DNA of 64,000 nucleotides from DASYTH01 sp035762905 (GCF_035762905.1 NZ_DASUCC010000067.1:17997-81996), one strand, 5' to 3'. Positions 1 through 10,048 are shown, counted from the stretch's first letter. Numbers and translations are program-made. The notes: a model not told the origin generated them from the letters alone.

Positions 1-1770
1 AACGGTTCCGCCGCGGTCACGGTGCCGCCGAACGCGTCCGGGCCGAACCTGGTGCGGCTCACCCCGGTGAACGACAGCGTGCCCGCCGGCACCACGCGGA
101 CGCACGACTTCGTCGCCGCGATCGACCGGTTCGGGGCCAACGTGGCCTACCCGTCCACCGCGACGCTGGCCGGCGCGCCGAGCTACGACACCGCGTTCGG
201 CCAGATGGCGGCCTTCTGGAACGGCCGGATCGACGCCACCGCCCAGCCGTCGCTGCCCAACGTGGCGCTGCCCAACACCGGTGGCCTGGCCAACCCGGGC
301 ACCGCGCTGCGCAACGCCTACCGGGCCGGCACCGCGTACCACCTGATGATGCAGGTGGGCAAGGCGCCGTTCTCCGGGGCGAACAACTACGCCTGGCTGC
401 TCAACCACGACGTGCCCGGCGAGTTGGTCGCCCGGTTCGCCACCGGCGATTTCAGCGACGCGCGGAACCTGCTGCTGGTCGGCCGGACCTCGGAGCAGCC
501 GGGCTTCCCGTCGGTCGGCGCGAACTGGTACTGGGACGGCCTGTGGAAGACGCCGTGGGCGTGGGCCGTCTACCTGTCCAAGACCAACGACACCGCGTTC
601 GTCAACCAGTTCTTCAACGACAACCAGACGCAGTTCGGGCCGAGCCTGCGCACGATCATGCGCACCCACTTCCCGGCACAGCTCGACTCGGACGGCACGC
701 TGCGGTCGAACTTCGACAACGACTCCACCGGAAAGTGGATCCTGTCGAACTACTCGGCGCTGATCGGGCTGGCCGCGTACAAGTACATCGCGACCCGGAT
801 CGGGCAGACCGCCGAGGCGACCTGGGCGCAGGGCGCCTACACCAGCCTGCACAACGCGTTGAATACGGTGATCGGCACCAACCAGTCGGCCAACGGGTTC
901 AACTTCCTGCCGTGCGAGGTGCACCGGCCGAACACGGCCAACCGGTGCAACACCTTCAACGACGCCAACTGGGCGCAGGCCGGGTGGTCGGGGCAGAACC
1001 AGTGGGACACCATGCTGATGGGCGGCACCCCGCTGTCCGGCATCGTCGGTGACCCGGCCCAGCTCGACCGGATGTACCAGTGGGGCTTCGGCCGGCTCGC
1101 CGGCCGGGTGCCGTTCCCGTCGTTCGGCGCGTTCTCCGGCTACTCCACCGCGTACAACACCGCGTACTCGGAGGGTGGCCTGTACGGCACGGCGTTCCGC
1201 GACCTCGCGATCACCAGTTACGCCTGGCAGATCCAGACCACCACCGGCGGCCCGAACGCCTGGTGGGAGGCCAACGGCAGTGGGCCGAGCGCGAGCAACA
1301 TCTGGGCCGGCAGCCATGCCGGACCGCAGTTCGGCGCGGTTCCCTATGCCTGGCCCATCGCTCACCAGCAGCTAGCGCTGATCCGGGCGGTGGCCGCGGA
1401 GGGCCTGACCGCGAGCGGCTCCGGTCCGTTCACCTACACCCGGCCGCTCTACATCGGACGCGGCATCCCGAACGCGTGGATCGCGCCGGGTCAGACCACC
1501 ACGGTCAACAACATCACGTCGTCGTACACAGTGGATACCGCGGCGCGGTCCACCTACGGCGTCTCGCTCGCGGTGACCCAGCCAGGGGCCGGCCGGGTGA
1601 TCACGGTCAACCTCACCGGCACCCCGCCCGGCGGCGCCGTGTTCGTCCAACTCCCGGTGTTCGCCTCGTCGACCGTGGTCAGCGTGACCGGCGGCAGCTA
1701 CAACGCCACCACCCGCACCGTCACCATGACCCCGGGCGCCACCCAGGCCGTGATCACCCTGAACAACTGA
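1..1770 (+). CDS. Secreted (alpha/alpha)6-type carbohydrate-active protein, 5' truncated
   Basis: The reading frame is already open at base 1, so the gene begins upstream and its N-terminus is missing; an internal GTG at 22 is not a convincing start. The body is rich in Trp, Tyr, Gly and Asn and has long helical stretches, as in (alpha/alpha)6 glycosidase-like barrels. It is followed by a C-terminal Thr/Val-rich beta-sandwich of about 110 residues (roughly from 1420), as is common in secreted glycoside hydrolases. I cannot assign a GH family or catalytic residues. The hairpin at 1790-1814 probably ends the transcript. The carbohydrate-degrading operon at 6385-13885 supports a role in polymer utilisation, but that is inference from neighbourhood. 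Confidence 0.6.
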   Translation, partial: NGSAAVTVPPNASGPNLVRLTPVNDSVPAGTTRTHDFVAAIDRFGANVAYPSTATLAGAPSYDTAFGQMAAFWNGRIDATAQPSLPNVALPNTGGLANPGTALRNAYRAGTAYHLMMQVGKAPFSGANNYAWLLNHDVPGELVARFATGDFSDARNLLLVGRTSEQPGFPSVGANWYWDGLWKTPWAWAVYLSKTNDTAFVNQFFNDNQTQFGPSLRTIMRTHFPAQLDSDGTLRSNFDNDSTGKWILSNYSALIGLAAYKYIATRIGQTAEATWAQGAYTSLHNALNTVIGTNQSANGFNFLPCEVHRPNTANRCNTFNDANWAQAGWSGQNQWDTMLMGGTPLSGIVGDPAQLDRMYQWGFGRLAGRVPFPSFGAFSGYSTAYNTAYSEGGLYGTAFRDLAITSYAWQIQTTTGGPNAWWEANGSGPSASNIWAGSHAGPQFGAVPYAWPIAHQQLALIRAVAAEGLTASGSGPFTYTRPLYIGRGIPNAWIAPGQTTTVNNITSSYTVDTAARSTYGVSLAVTQPGAGRVITVNLTGTPPGGAVFVQLPVFASSTVVSVTGGSYNATTRTVTMTPGATQAVITLNN

Positions 1771-1789
1771 TCCGCGCCCGGGCACGTTG

Positions 1790-1814
1790 GGCCCGGCGCC
1801 GCAGGCGCCGGGCC
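1790..1814 (+). terminator. GC-rich hairpin terminator after the truncated gene
   Basis: An 11-bp perfect stem (GGCCCGGCGCC, 1790-1800, pairing with 1804-1814) closes a 3-nt loop about 20 bases after the stop codon. There is no T-run, which is usual for actinomycete terminators. It separates the first gene from the helicase gene. Confidence 0.6.
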
Positions 1815-1902
1815 TGCGGCATGTCCACCGGCCAATCGGCGTGCCAGGGGGAGGCGGGTGGGGGACACTCGGACGGGGTAGTGTCGTCGGCGAGGAGATC
1901 TC

Positions 1903-4900
1903 GTGGTGGATTCCCATCCTGGGGAGGATGTCGCGGCTTCGGATCCGTTGATCGGGCGCGCCAAGCGGTTGTTCGAGTTTCTGGGGCGGGCGCAGCAGTT
2001 GAAGAACCTGCCGCCGCGGGTGGTGGACAGCTACCGGCGGGACGGGGCGGTGCTGTGGCTGGCGGACCTGCCGGTACATCCGGCGGTGACGGCGGCGCAC
2101 CGGGTGGACGAGCCGGGGTTCGATGACGCGCTGCTCACGATCGACCGCGTTGCGCGGTCGGAGCCGCCGGTGGCCGACGAGGAGTTGGCGCCGTGGCTGG
2201 CCGGGCCGCTGGACGACCCGGACCGGGCGCCCGAGCCGATCGCGGCGACCGAGTTCGACGGCACGACGGTCGAGGCGCCGCCGGACATCACGGCGCGGTG
2301 CCGGCAGTGGCTGGACGAATGGGAGCGGTGGGCCGCGCGGGAACGGGTCGAACGGCCGGTTCGGGCGGCGTACGGCGAGCTGTTCTCGGCCTACGTGACC
2401 GCCGCGGGCAATCCCGAGGAGCTGGAACTGGTGGTGGCCGCCGGCTGCCTGGCCTGGACGCCGCCCGGACATCCCACGATCAAGCGGCACCTGCTCAGCG
2501 CGCCCGCGGCGATCCACTTCGACGACGACACCGGCCGGCTGACCGTGCAACGGGTCGAGGCGGCCGACGCCGTCGAGGTCGAGCTGGACATGCTGGACCC
2601 CGGACTGGTCGCCAACCCGGCCCACGTCAACGAGATCCGCGCCGAGGCCCGGCTGTTCGAATCGCATCCGTTGCACCGCAAGGAGATCGGCGGGCTGATC
2701 CGCCGGCTGGTGCACAGCCTGGACGCGGACGGCGAGTACCGCGACACCGAGACCGCGCCGGAGCCCGCCCGGCACGCGGTCGCCGCGTTCGCCCCGGCGG
2801 TGATCCTGCGCCGCCGGTCCCAGCGCGGACTGGTGGACATCTTCCAGGCCATCGTCGATCAGCTCACCACCGCGGGCGCGGTGCCGGACGGCCTGCTGCC
2901 GCTGATCGACCCGCGACACACCCCGCGGGTGAGCCGCGACCCGACCGAGGGCGCGCTGGTCATGGTCGACGGCGACCCGTTCCTTCCGTTGCCGGTCAAC
3001 GACGTGCAGTTGCAGATCCTGCAACAGGTCGACACCAGGGCGCAGACCCTCGTGCAGGGACCGCCCGGCACCGGCAAGACGCACACCGCCGCCGCGCTGA
3101 TCTCGCACCTGCTCGCCCAGGGCAAGCGGGTGCTGGTCACCGCGCACACCGACCGGGCGCTGCGCGAGGTCCGCGACAAGCTGCCCGCGGAGATCCGGCC
3201 GCTGTCCGTGGCCGTGGTCGGCACCTCGCGCGAGGACATGTCCGACCTCAAGGTGGCGGTCGGCCGGATCGCCGCCGCCGCGACCGAGTACGACCCGGTC
3301 ACCGCCCGGGCCACGGTCGGCGCCTGCCTGGACGCGGTCGAACGGCTGCGCCGCGAACGCGTCGGCCTGTACCAACAACTCGTGCACGCCCGGGAGCAGG
3401 AGGTCGGCACGCACGAGCACGCCGGCTACCGCGGCACCCTGGCCTCGATCGCCTGGCAGCTGCGCGCCGACGCGGTGCGGTACGGCTGGCTGGCCGAGCA
3501 CCTCACGGTCCCGTCCGGCAGCCGGGCACCGCTGCGCGACGACGAGATCGCCGAGTGGCACGGTTACCTGCTCGACCGCGAGCTGGCCGCGGACGAGCCC
3601 GAATCCCTGCTGCGGCTGCCGGACGCCGAGACGCTGCCCGACACGGCCCGGTTCGCCGACCTGGCCGCCGCCGAGCGCGCGGCCGCCGGAGCCGAGGTGG
3701 AGCACGACACGATGCGCCGGCACCCGGCCTATCCGGCGGTGCTCCGGCTCGACCCGCAGACCCGCACCGAACTCCAGACCCGGCTGAACCAGCTCGCCGC
3801 GGAGGCCGACGATCTGGCCCGCAGGCGCGAGACCTGGATGACCGAGGCCCTCACCGACGTGCGCACCGGCCGGGCCGGCATCTGGCAGGGTCGTGCCCGC
3901 CAGCTCGGCGAGCTGACGCAGCGCTGTTCCGTGCTGGTCGGCCAGCTCGGCCCGGTGGTTCAGATCGAGGTGGCCGGCGGTGACGTCGGTCCGCTCATCC
4001 CGCCGGCCAACGCGCTCTACGCGCACCTGCAGGGCGGCGGTGCGATCAAGACCGGACCGGACGGGATGCCCAAACTCGGCGGCCTGGCCCCGAAACCGGT
4101 CAAGCAGGCCCAGTCCGTGTTCACCCGAGTGCGGGTGGACGGCCTGCCACCGACCACCACGGGGCAGCTGGCCGCGTTCCTCACCTGGGCCGAGGCCAAC
4201 AAGATGCTCGCCGCGCTCGACCGCACCTGGCCGGACGGCGTTCCGGTGCCCGGCGACTTCGGGACGCCGCAGGAACGCCTGCAGTGGCACATCACCGAAC
4301 TGACCCAGCTGCACCGGTTGCTGCGGCTGGCCGATGCGCTTGAGGTCGAGCAGGGCCGGCTGACCGGGCTCGGCATCCCCCGTCCGGACTGGACGGACCT
4401 GGACGCGGTGCGCGATTACGCCAAGCTGGTCGATGCCGCGGCCGCGGCCGACGCCTCCGGTGCGGCCGTCGAACCGTTGCGGCACCTGGAAAACTCCCTC
4501 GAGGAGGCGGCCAGGTGGGCGGACGCGGCACCGTGCGTGCCGGCCATGCTGGCCGCGGTGCGCGCCCGGGACCACGACGCGTACGCCACGCAACACCGGC
4601 GAGTGACCTGGCTCGCCGAGGTGCGCCGGATCCTCGCGCGGCGCGACCTGCTCGCCGCCGGGCTGACCCCGGCCGCGCCGCTGCGCGCGGCGATCGACCG
4701 GGATCCCGGTGACCCGCAATGGGTTTCCCGGCTCGCCGGCTTCACCGCGGCCTGGGCGTGGGCAGCCACCTGTGTCTGGGTGCTCGAGCAGACCGTCACC
4801 GACGTCAACGACCTGCAGGCGCGGATCAGCCGCACCGAGGAGCGGATCCGGCGGCAGGTCGAGACCCTGGCCGCGACCAGGGCGTGGGGCCACGCGGTGT

Positions 4901-6360
4901 CTCCGGACCGGCTCACCGGTCAGGCGCGGGCCAACCTCGAGCACTACGCATACCTGGTTCGCCGGCTGGGCAAGGGAACCGGACGCTACGCCGGGCAGCG
5001 CCGGGCCGAGGTCCGGACCGCGATGGACAGTTGCCGGTCGGCCGTGCCGGTATGGATCATGCCGATCTACCGGATCGCCGAGCAGTTGCAGATCCGGGAG
5101 AACATGTTCGACGTCGTGATCGTGGACGAGGCGTCGCAGGCCGGTCTCGAGGCGACGTTCCTGCAGTACCTGGCGCCGAAGATGGTGGTGATCGGGGACG
5201 ACAAGCAGGTCTCCCCCACCGCCGTCGGCGTCGACCAGCAGCAGTTGCGCGATCTGGCGGCGCAGTACCTGGCCGACGACCCGTACCGGTCCGCCTGGCA
5301 GGACCCGCAGCGCAGCCTGTTCGACGAGGCGAAGATGCGCTACCGCGGCCTGCTCACGCTCACCGAGCACCGGCGGTGCGTGCCGGAGATCATCGGGTTC
5401 TCCAACCGGGTCGCCTACGAGCCGGACGGGATCCGGCTGCTGCCGGTGCGCCAGTACGGGGCCGACCGGCTCGAGCCGGTGGTCGCCGTGCACCTGCCGG
5501 ACGGCCACGTCGAGGGCACCACCAACAAGGTCAACCCGGTCGAGGTGGAGGCGATCGTCGAGACCATCGAGAAGTGCCTGGCCGATCCGCGCTACGACGG
5601 GCTGAGCTTCGGGGTCATCTCGCTGCTCGGTTCGGCGCAGGCGAAGGCCATCGAGAAGCGGCTGCTGGACCGGGTCGCGCCGGAGGACTGGGCGGCGCGC
5701 AGGTTGCAGTGCGGCGACTCCGCGGCATTCCAGGGTGCCGAGCGCGACGTGATGTTCCTGTCCATGGTCGCGGCGCCGCGGGAAGGTCAGCGGATGGCGG
5801 TGCTCGGCCGGGATCTGTTCGTGCAGCGGTACAACGTGGCGGCCTCCCGGGCCAGGGACCAGATGTGGCTGTTCCACTCGGTCTCCCTGACCGAGCTGGA
5901 CAACGCCGAGGACATGCGGTTCCAGCTGCTCGACCACTGCTACAGCGTGATCAACCGGCGGCGCGAGGGCGACGGCCGCGGGCTGATCGCCATGGTGCCG
6001 GAGGACCGCCTCGTGGACCCGTTCGCCTCGCTGTTCGAGCAGCGGGTGGCGAACCAGTTGGTGGACAAGGGTTACACGGTGGTGCCGCGTTATCCCGGCG
6101 CGGCGCACCCGCTCGATCTCGTGGTGGTCGGCGCCAAGTCGCGGCTGGCAATCGAGTGCGATGGGGACACCTGGCCGGGACCGGAGTCCTACGAGCGCAG
6201 GCTGGCCCAGCGGCGCGATCTCGAGCGGTGCGGCTGGCAGTTCTTCCGGATCCGCGAGTCGGCGTTCTACATCAACACCGCCGCCGTGCTCGACGAGCTG
6301 TCGAACACGTTGCGGGACCTGGACATCCACCCGCGCCAGATCGAGCCGCCGCGCCCGTAG
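1903..6360 (+). CDS. SF1 (Upf1/DNA2-like) helicase with C-terminal restriction-endonuclease-like domain
   Basis: This 1485-residue protein is predicted to be an ATP-dependent nucleic-acid helicase or translocase fused to a nuclease. Walker A GPPGTGKT is at residues 386-393. Walker B VDEASQ has its DEAS at 1075-1078 and is followed by a GDDKQVSP motif and a TEHRRC motif, as in DNA2/Upf1 SF1B helicases. About 680 residues of helical insert separate motifs I and II. The last ~110 residues contain a hydrophobic strand then IECDGD (1417-1422) and look like the MTES_1575/Vsr-type PD-(D/E)XK fold. The GTG start has GAGGAG at 1892-1897, 5 nt upstream. Helicase-Vsr-like fusions are known in phage-defence loci such as Hhe. 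The DUF4011 domain seen there is not evident here, so defence is a hypothesis; DNA or RNA repair is the alternative. Confidence 0.85.
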   Translation: MVDSHPGEDVAASDPLIGRAKRLFEFLGRAQQLKNLPPRVVDSYRRDGAVLWLADLPVHPAVTAAHRVDEPGFDDALLTIDRVARSEPPVADEELAPWLAGPLDDPDRAPEPIAATEFDGTTVEAPPDITARCRQWLDEWERWAARERVERPVRAAYGELFSAYVTAAGNPEELELVVAAGCLAWTPPGHPTIKRHLLSAPAAIHFDDDTGRLTVQRVEAADAVEVELDMLDPGLVANPAHVNEIRAEARLFESHPLHRKEIGGLIRRLVHSLDADGEYRDTETAPEPARHAVAAFAPAVILRRRSQRGLVDIFQAIVDQLTTAGAVPDGLLPLIDPRHTPRVSRDPTEGALVMVDGDPFLPLPVNDVQLQILQQVDTRAQTLVQGPPGTGKTHTAAALISHLLAQGKRVLVTAHTDRALREVRDKLPAEIRPLSVAVVGTSREDMSDLKVAVGRIAAAATEYDPVTARATVGACLDAVERLRRERVGLYQQLVHAREQEVGTHEHAGYRGTLASIAWQLRADAVRYGWLAEHLTVPSGSRAPLRDDEIAEWHGYLLDRELAADEPESLLRLPDAETLPDTARFADLAAAERAAAGAEVEHDTMRRHPAYPAVLRLDPQTRTELQTRLNQLAAEADDLARRRETWMTEALTDVRTGRAGIWQGRARQLGELTQRCSVLVGQLGPVVQIEVAGGDVGPLIPPANALYAHLQGGGAIKTGPDGMPKLGGLAPKPVKQAQSVFTRVRVDGLPPTTTGQLAAFLTWAEANKMLAALDRTWPDGVPVPGDFGTPQERLQWHITELTQLHRLLRLADALEVEQGRLTGLGIPRPDWTDLDAVRDYAKLVDAAAAADASGAAVEPLRHLENSLEEAARWADAAPCVPAMLAAVRARDHDAYATQHRRVTWLAEVRRILARRDLLAAGLTPAAPLRAAIDRDPGDPQWVSRLAGFTAAWAWAATCVWVLEQTVTDVNDLQARISRTEERIRRQVETLAATRAWGHAVSPDRLTGQARANLEHYAYLVRRLGKGTGRYAGQRRAEVRTAMDSCRSAVPVWIMPIYRIAEQLQIRENMFDVVIVDEASQAGLEATFLQYLAPKMVVIGDDKQVSPTAVGVDQQQLRDLAAQYLADDPYRSAWQDPQRSLFDEAKMRYRGLLTLTEHRRCVPEIIGFSNRVAYEPDGIRLLPVRQYGADRLEPVVAVHLPDGHVEGTTNKVNPVEVEAIVETIEKCLADPRYDGLSFGVISLLGSAQAKAIEKRLLDRVAPEDWAARRLQCGDSAAFQGAERDVMFLSMVAAPREGQRMAVLGRDLFVQRYNVAASRARDQMWLFHSVSLTELDNAEDMRFQLLDHCYSVINRRREGDGRGLIAMVPEDRLVDPFASLFEQRVANQLVDKGYTVVPRYPGAAHPLDLVVVGAKSRLAIECDGDTWPGPESYERRLAQRRDLERCGWQFFRIRESAFYINTAAVLDELSNTLRDLDIHPRQIEPPRP

Positions 6361-6384
6361 CGGCCCGATCCGGCCCGGTCGGGA

Positions 6385-7236
6385 TTACAAGCCGTAGCGG
6401 CTCTTGAGGTGCCGCCACCAGTCCCGGAACATCCACGCGTCGAACGTGGTGATCTGGGCGGCACTGCCCGCCTTCATCAGGAAGCCGGGCACGCCGGTGG
6501 GGGTCCAGTCGTAGAAGTCGTCCAAGCCGAAGCTGTGGCCGACCTCGTGCAGGAAGATGTGGATGTTCTCGTTGTTCAGCGCGCCGACGAAGTACTCGCT
6601 GCCGACCCGCTGACCCCAGTCCCCGCCTGCCCCGCCGCGGAACCCGGCGGTGAGCCACAGGGACATGTCGTAGTGCCGGGCGGCGCCGCCCGGGCAGCGC
6701 GAGTAGTTGCCGTCCTGGTGGAAGAACCGGCCGCAGTCGGCGCGGCACTGCGGTGCGTTCTCCCGGATGTCGTTGACGTAGATGTCGACCGAGTTGTCCG
6801 TCCACTGCAGCGTGCCGCGGTTGCGCACCGCCCAGCCGACCACGCGGACCGGCACGTTCGGGTACGGCCAGCGTTCCCAGCCCTGGCCGTTCTCCACCAT
6901 GACGTTCATCCACTTGGTGAACTGGCGGGTGAGCGCGGCGTGGATCTGGTCGCGCAGCGCCGCGGACACCGGTGCGCTGGAGTCCCACCGCACGCAGTAG
7001 TTGATGAACCCGCGGTTGGCCATGACCTGGTCCCAGCCGTAGTTCCGGAACCCGTGCAGGTTCGGATAGGTGGACTCGACGTGCCGCCACACCTGGTCGA
7101 GCGGCTGCACGAGGTTGGCCGGCGGGTTCCACGCCTGGATGGCGACGTCGTCGGCCTGTGCCGTGCCCGGGCTCGCGACGGCGGTCAGCGCGGCGGCGAC
7201 CCCGGCGAGCAGCGTACCGAGTCGTTTCGCGAACAT
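6385..7236 (-). CDS. Secreted zincin metalloprotease-like protein (HEVGH)
   Basis: The 283-residue protein begins with a clear Sec signal peptide (hydrophobic core about residues 8-22, Ala-rich cleavage region ending near ADD). The zincin signature HEVGHSFGLDD spans residues 230-240: two His ligands, the catalytic Glu, and a possible third ligand Asp240 in the HExxHxxGxxD pattern. Cysteines around residues 160-190 may form disulfides in the exported protein. It is the last gene of the four-gene secreted-enzyme operon starting at 13885, with 26 nt between it and the preceding gene. It probably cleaves extracellular protein; the substrate is unknown. I do not recognise a specific named family. 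Confidence 0.75.
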   Translation of the reverse strand: MFAKRLGTLLAGVAAALTAVASPGTAQADDVAIQAWNPPANLVQPLDQVWRHVESTYPNLHGFRNYGWDQVMANRGFINYCVRWDSSAPVSAALRDQIHAALTRQFTKWMNVMVENGQGWERWPYPNVPVRVVGWAVRNRGTLQWTDNSVDIYVNDIRENAPQCRADCGRFFHQDGNYSRCPGGAARHYDMSLWLTAGFRGGAGGDWGQRVGSEYFVGALNNENIHIFLHEVGHSFGLDDFYDWTPTGVPGFLMKAGSAAQITTFDAWMFRDWWRHLKSRYGL

Positions 7237-7262
7237 TTCCGTACTCCTTTCCTTTCCTGGCC

Positions 7263-8612
7263 TCAGGTTGTTCCTGCTGCCGGTGTCGCGCCGCGGATGT
7301 TGAGCTGGTAGGGGTAGGTGTCGACGGTGACCCCGTCCCGGTAGTTGATGTGCACCGATGGAGTGGCCGCCACGGCGAGCATCAGGACGGACTCGCCGCC
7401 CTGCAAGGCGAACGTGGCGGTCTGGTTCGGCCCGAACTGCGGGCTGTACCGGACGGAGAAGTCGCTGCGCACCGCGACCAGGCTGAACCGCCAGTCCGAC
7501 CCGATCGACGGGTTGACGTTGCCGGTCAGCCGAACGCTCACCTGGCCGCCGGACTGGGCCGGGTTGAGCCGGATGAGGTTGTAGCCATACTGCTGCGGAG
7601 CCTTCACGGCCGGGATCCGGTAGTCACCGTTGGCCTGGTTGACCGTTTCCAGCGACACCGTGTACCGGGGCGAGTAGCTCGCGCCGCCTCGCCAGACGTC
7701 GCTGCGGATCGACGCGCCGTCGCTGTAGTCGTAGACGACCTGACGGCGGGCATAGTCGCCGATCAGTTCGCCGAACCGGGAGTGGTCCAACCCGAACAGC
7801 CGCTTGATCGTCTGGATCGGGTGCTCACCCTGCTGCGCCTCGTACCACATCCGGTGGACCGACTCGAGGCCGAAGGTGTCCCGGATCTTGTTGATCAGGA
7901 ACCAGTCGCCGTAGTACGTCTCCTGGGCCAGCCACCGGAAGTGGTGCCGGGCGCCGAAGTATCCGGAGCCGATCACGACCTCCGGGCGGCGCATCCGGGA
8001 CATGAAGTTGGCGTGCGCCTCCCAGAACCGGCCCGAGTTCGGGTTGCCGAACCCGAAGCCGCCGCCGCGGCCCTGCTGCCGGTTGAGCTGGCTGGCGTAG
8101 GTCTGCAGCACGTGGTTGTACTCGTGCCCCTCCACCCACATGTCCCAGATCTTGTCGTAGGGCAGGCAGATGTGGCCGACGCCGATCTCGTCCGAGCCGG
8201 CCCAGTTCGCCGGCGGCAGGAAGTTGTTGCGCCAACTGCCGCACAGGTAGACGTTGATCCGGTAGTCCCGGCCGGGTGAGATGCTGTCCGGGTCGATGAA
8301 CCGCGCGGTGTTCTTGAAGTAGGTGTAGGTCGCCTCCATCTTCTCCAGCACATAGGCCGGGTAGTCGTTGATGCCGCGGTTCGTGCGCGCCCACGCGACC
8401 ACGTCGACCGCGTCACCCCAGCGGACGACGAAGTTCGCCGACTCCCGGAAGTTGCCGGTATAGGCGCCCGCCTGCGTGATGAACCGCGGAATGCGGCTCT
8501 GTTTGGCGAGGATGCCGGGCGACTCGGTGGCCCCGGTGGCCGGCACCGGGCCGGCCGTGACACCGACCAGGACGAGCGCGAGCATGACGAGTAACCTGTG
8601 GAATTTCCCCAT
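7263..8612 (-). CDS. Secreted HExxH protein of DUF6055 type
   Basis: This 449-residue exported protein has an N-terminal signal peptide (hydrophobic residues about 7-25). A HEYNH motif at 163-167 fits a zinc-binding helix, and a Trp-Glu-Ala-His segment about 35 residues later could supply further ligands. A beta-rich C-terminal half, from about residue 310, contains repeated Val/Tyr strands. The overall pattern resembles the DUF6055 family of secreted proteins; I place it there with moderate certainty and know no proven activity for the family. It lies 28 nt after the GH43 gene and 26 nt before the metalloprotease gene, so all are probably co-transcribed. Peptidase or glycan-acting hydrolase roles are both possible. 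Confidence 0.65.
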   Translation of the reverse strand: MGKFHRLLVMLALVLVGVTAGPVPATGATESPGILAKQSRIPRFITQAGAYTGNFRESANFVVRWGDAVDVVAWARTNRGINDYPAYVLEKMEATYTYFKNTARFIDPDSISPGRDYRINVYLCGSWRNNFLPPANWAGSDEIGVGHICLPYDKIWDMWVEGHEYNHVLQTYASQLNRQQGRGGGFGFGNPNSGRFWEAHANFMSRMRRPEVVIGSGYFGARHHFRWLAQETYYGDWFLINKIRDTFGLESVHRMWYEAQQGEHPIQTIKRLFGLDHSRFGELIGDYARRQVVYDYSDGASIRSDVWRGGASYSPRYTVSLETVNQANGDYRIPAVKAPQQYGYNLIRLNPAQSGGQVSVRLTGNVNPSIGSDWRFSLVAVRSDFSVRYSPQFGPNQTATFALQGGESVLMLAVAATPSVHINYRDGVTVDTYPYQLNIRGATPAAGTT

Positions 8613-8640
8613 TGTGTGTGTCCCCTTCAGAATTGGTGAA

Positions 8641-10035
8641 TCAGTTCAATGCCATCCACTCCAACATGCCGGTGGAGAAACCGGATCTGGCGGTGATGTT
8701 CAATCGCAGCCGGGTGGTGCTCACCGGGCTGAACGTGGTGACGTTGAACGTGTTGGCCGCCACGCCGCAGGCGGACTGGTTGGGCACGTTGGCATACGCG
8801 CTGCCGGTCCAGTACTGCACCTGGCAGGACGCGGGCAGGTCGATGCCCTGGTTGTCGTCGAACCAGTAGGCGGCCGACCGGCTGACCGACACCGGGTTGG
8901 TCCACCGGTACTCCACCCACTGGGTGCCCTGCTGCGGCCAGTTCCCGTACACCGGGCGCGTGCGGTCCGCCGAGTTCGCCGGAACGAAGCCGTCGTTGAC
9001 CGCGGCCAGGTTCTCCCAGGCGGACACGAACGACGTGGCCGCGGTGGCCGTGCGGGCGTGGTTGGTGCCGCTCGGCGGTCCGCCGCCGCCCCGGGTCTGC
9101 GCCACCTTCTGCATGGTGCCGTCGGCGTTGAAGAACAGCCGGTCCACCGCGACCGAGCGGCGGAAGTTGCCGCCGCCCGGCGCGTCCGCGGTGTGGTAGA
9201 CCATGTACCACTGCCCGTTGAACTCGATGATCGCCGGATGGTTGGTGGTCGAGCTGACCTGGTCGAGCACCACGCCGCGGTGCGTCCACGGGCCGAGCGG
9301 GTTGCTCGCCGTGGCATAGCGGATGCAGGCGAAGCTGGACGAGCTGACGCAACCGGCGTCGTTGGCCGCGTAGGCCAGGTAGTAGACGCCGTTGCGCTTG
9401 AACAGCCAGGGCGCCTCCCAGAAGTTCGTGACGCCCTGCGGGGTGATCACCGGACCGTTCATGGAGATCATGTCCGGGTTGAGCCGGACGGCGCGCACAC
9501 CCCAGAAGGAGCCCCAGTACAGGTAGGCCTGGCCGTCGTCGTCGACGAACACGGTCGGGTCGATGTTCAGCCCCGACGAGTTGGGTGTGCTGTCGCTGAT
9601 CAGCGGGCCGCCGATGGCGTCGGTGAACGGCCCGAGTGGACTGTCGCCGACCGCGACGCCGATGTTCATCCAGCCCGGCCCGTTGCCGTTGATCGAGACA
9701 TACCAGTAGTACCGGCCGTTGCGCGGCTCGACCTCGGCCGCCCAGGCGTCGGCGCCGGCCCACGGGAAGTCGCCGAGGGACAGCCGCGCGCCGTGCTGGG
9801 TCCAGTTGGTGGCGTCGGTCGTGGACAGCACCTGCCAGTCGCGCATCACGAAGTTCGTGCCGCCCGCCGGAGCCTCGTCGTGTCCGGTGTAGACGTACAG
9901 CGTGTTGCCGACCACCAGTGCCGCGGGGTCCGCGGTGTAGCGCGTGGTGATAATCGGGTTCACCGCGGATGACGGGCTGACTACGGTCAGTGTCAACACC
10001 ACCGCGGCCAGGACCGCCGGCCAGCTTCTCCTCAT
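8641..10035 (-). CDS. Secreted GH43-type glycoside hydrolase with C-terminal F5/8-like domain
   Basis: The protein (464 residues) starts with a signal peptide and then a five-bladed-propeller GH43-like catalytic domain (about 27-315). The expected acidic triad is visible: Asp36 in TADPAAL as the general base, Asp159 in NIDPTVF as the pKa modulator, and Glu207 in FWEAPW as the acid. GH43 enzymes hydrolyse arabinosyl or xylosyl linkages; the exact specificity cannot be read here. Residues about 325-464 form a discoidin/F5-8C-like beta-sandwich that closely resembles a module in the next upstream gene. The ATG at 10035 is only 13 nt downstream of that gene's stop, so they share an operon. Confidence 0.88.
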   Translation of the reverse strand: MRRSWPAVLAAVVLTLTVVSPSSAVNPIITTRYTADPAALVVGNTLYVYTGHDEAPAGGTNFVMRDWQVLSTTDATNWTQHGARLSLGDFPWAGADAWAAEVEPRNGRYYWYVSINGNGPGWMNIGVAVGDSPLGPFTDAIGGPLISDSTPNSSGLNIDPTVFVDDDGQAYLYWGSFWGVRAVRLNPDMISMNGPVITPQGVTNFWEAPWLFKRNGVYYLAYAANDAGCVSSSSFACIRYATASNPLGPWTHRGVVLDQVSSTTNHPAIIEFNGQWYMVYHTADAPGGGNFRRSVAVDRLFFNADGTMQKVAQTRGGGGPPSGTNHARTATAATSFVSAWENLAAVNDGFVPANSADRTRPVYGNWPQQGTQWVEYRWTNPVSVSRSAAYWFDDNQGIDLPASCQVQYWTGSAYANVPNQSACGVAANTFNVTTFSPVSTTRLRLNITARSGFSTGMLEWMALN

Positions 10036-10048
10036 GGGCGTGCCTTTC

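Noticed and set aside
1372..6330. A 1652-residue antisense frame opposite the helicase
   Set aside because: It is a high-GC codon shadow: Arg/Pro/Gly/His-rich, no domain, no ribosome site, while the opposite strand has clear helicase motifs.
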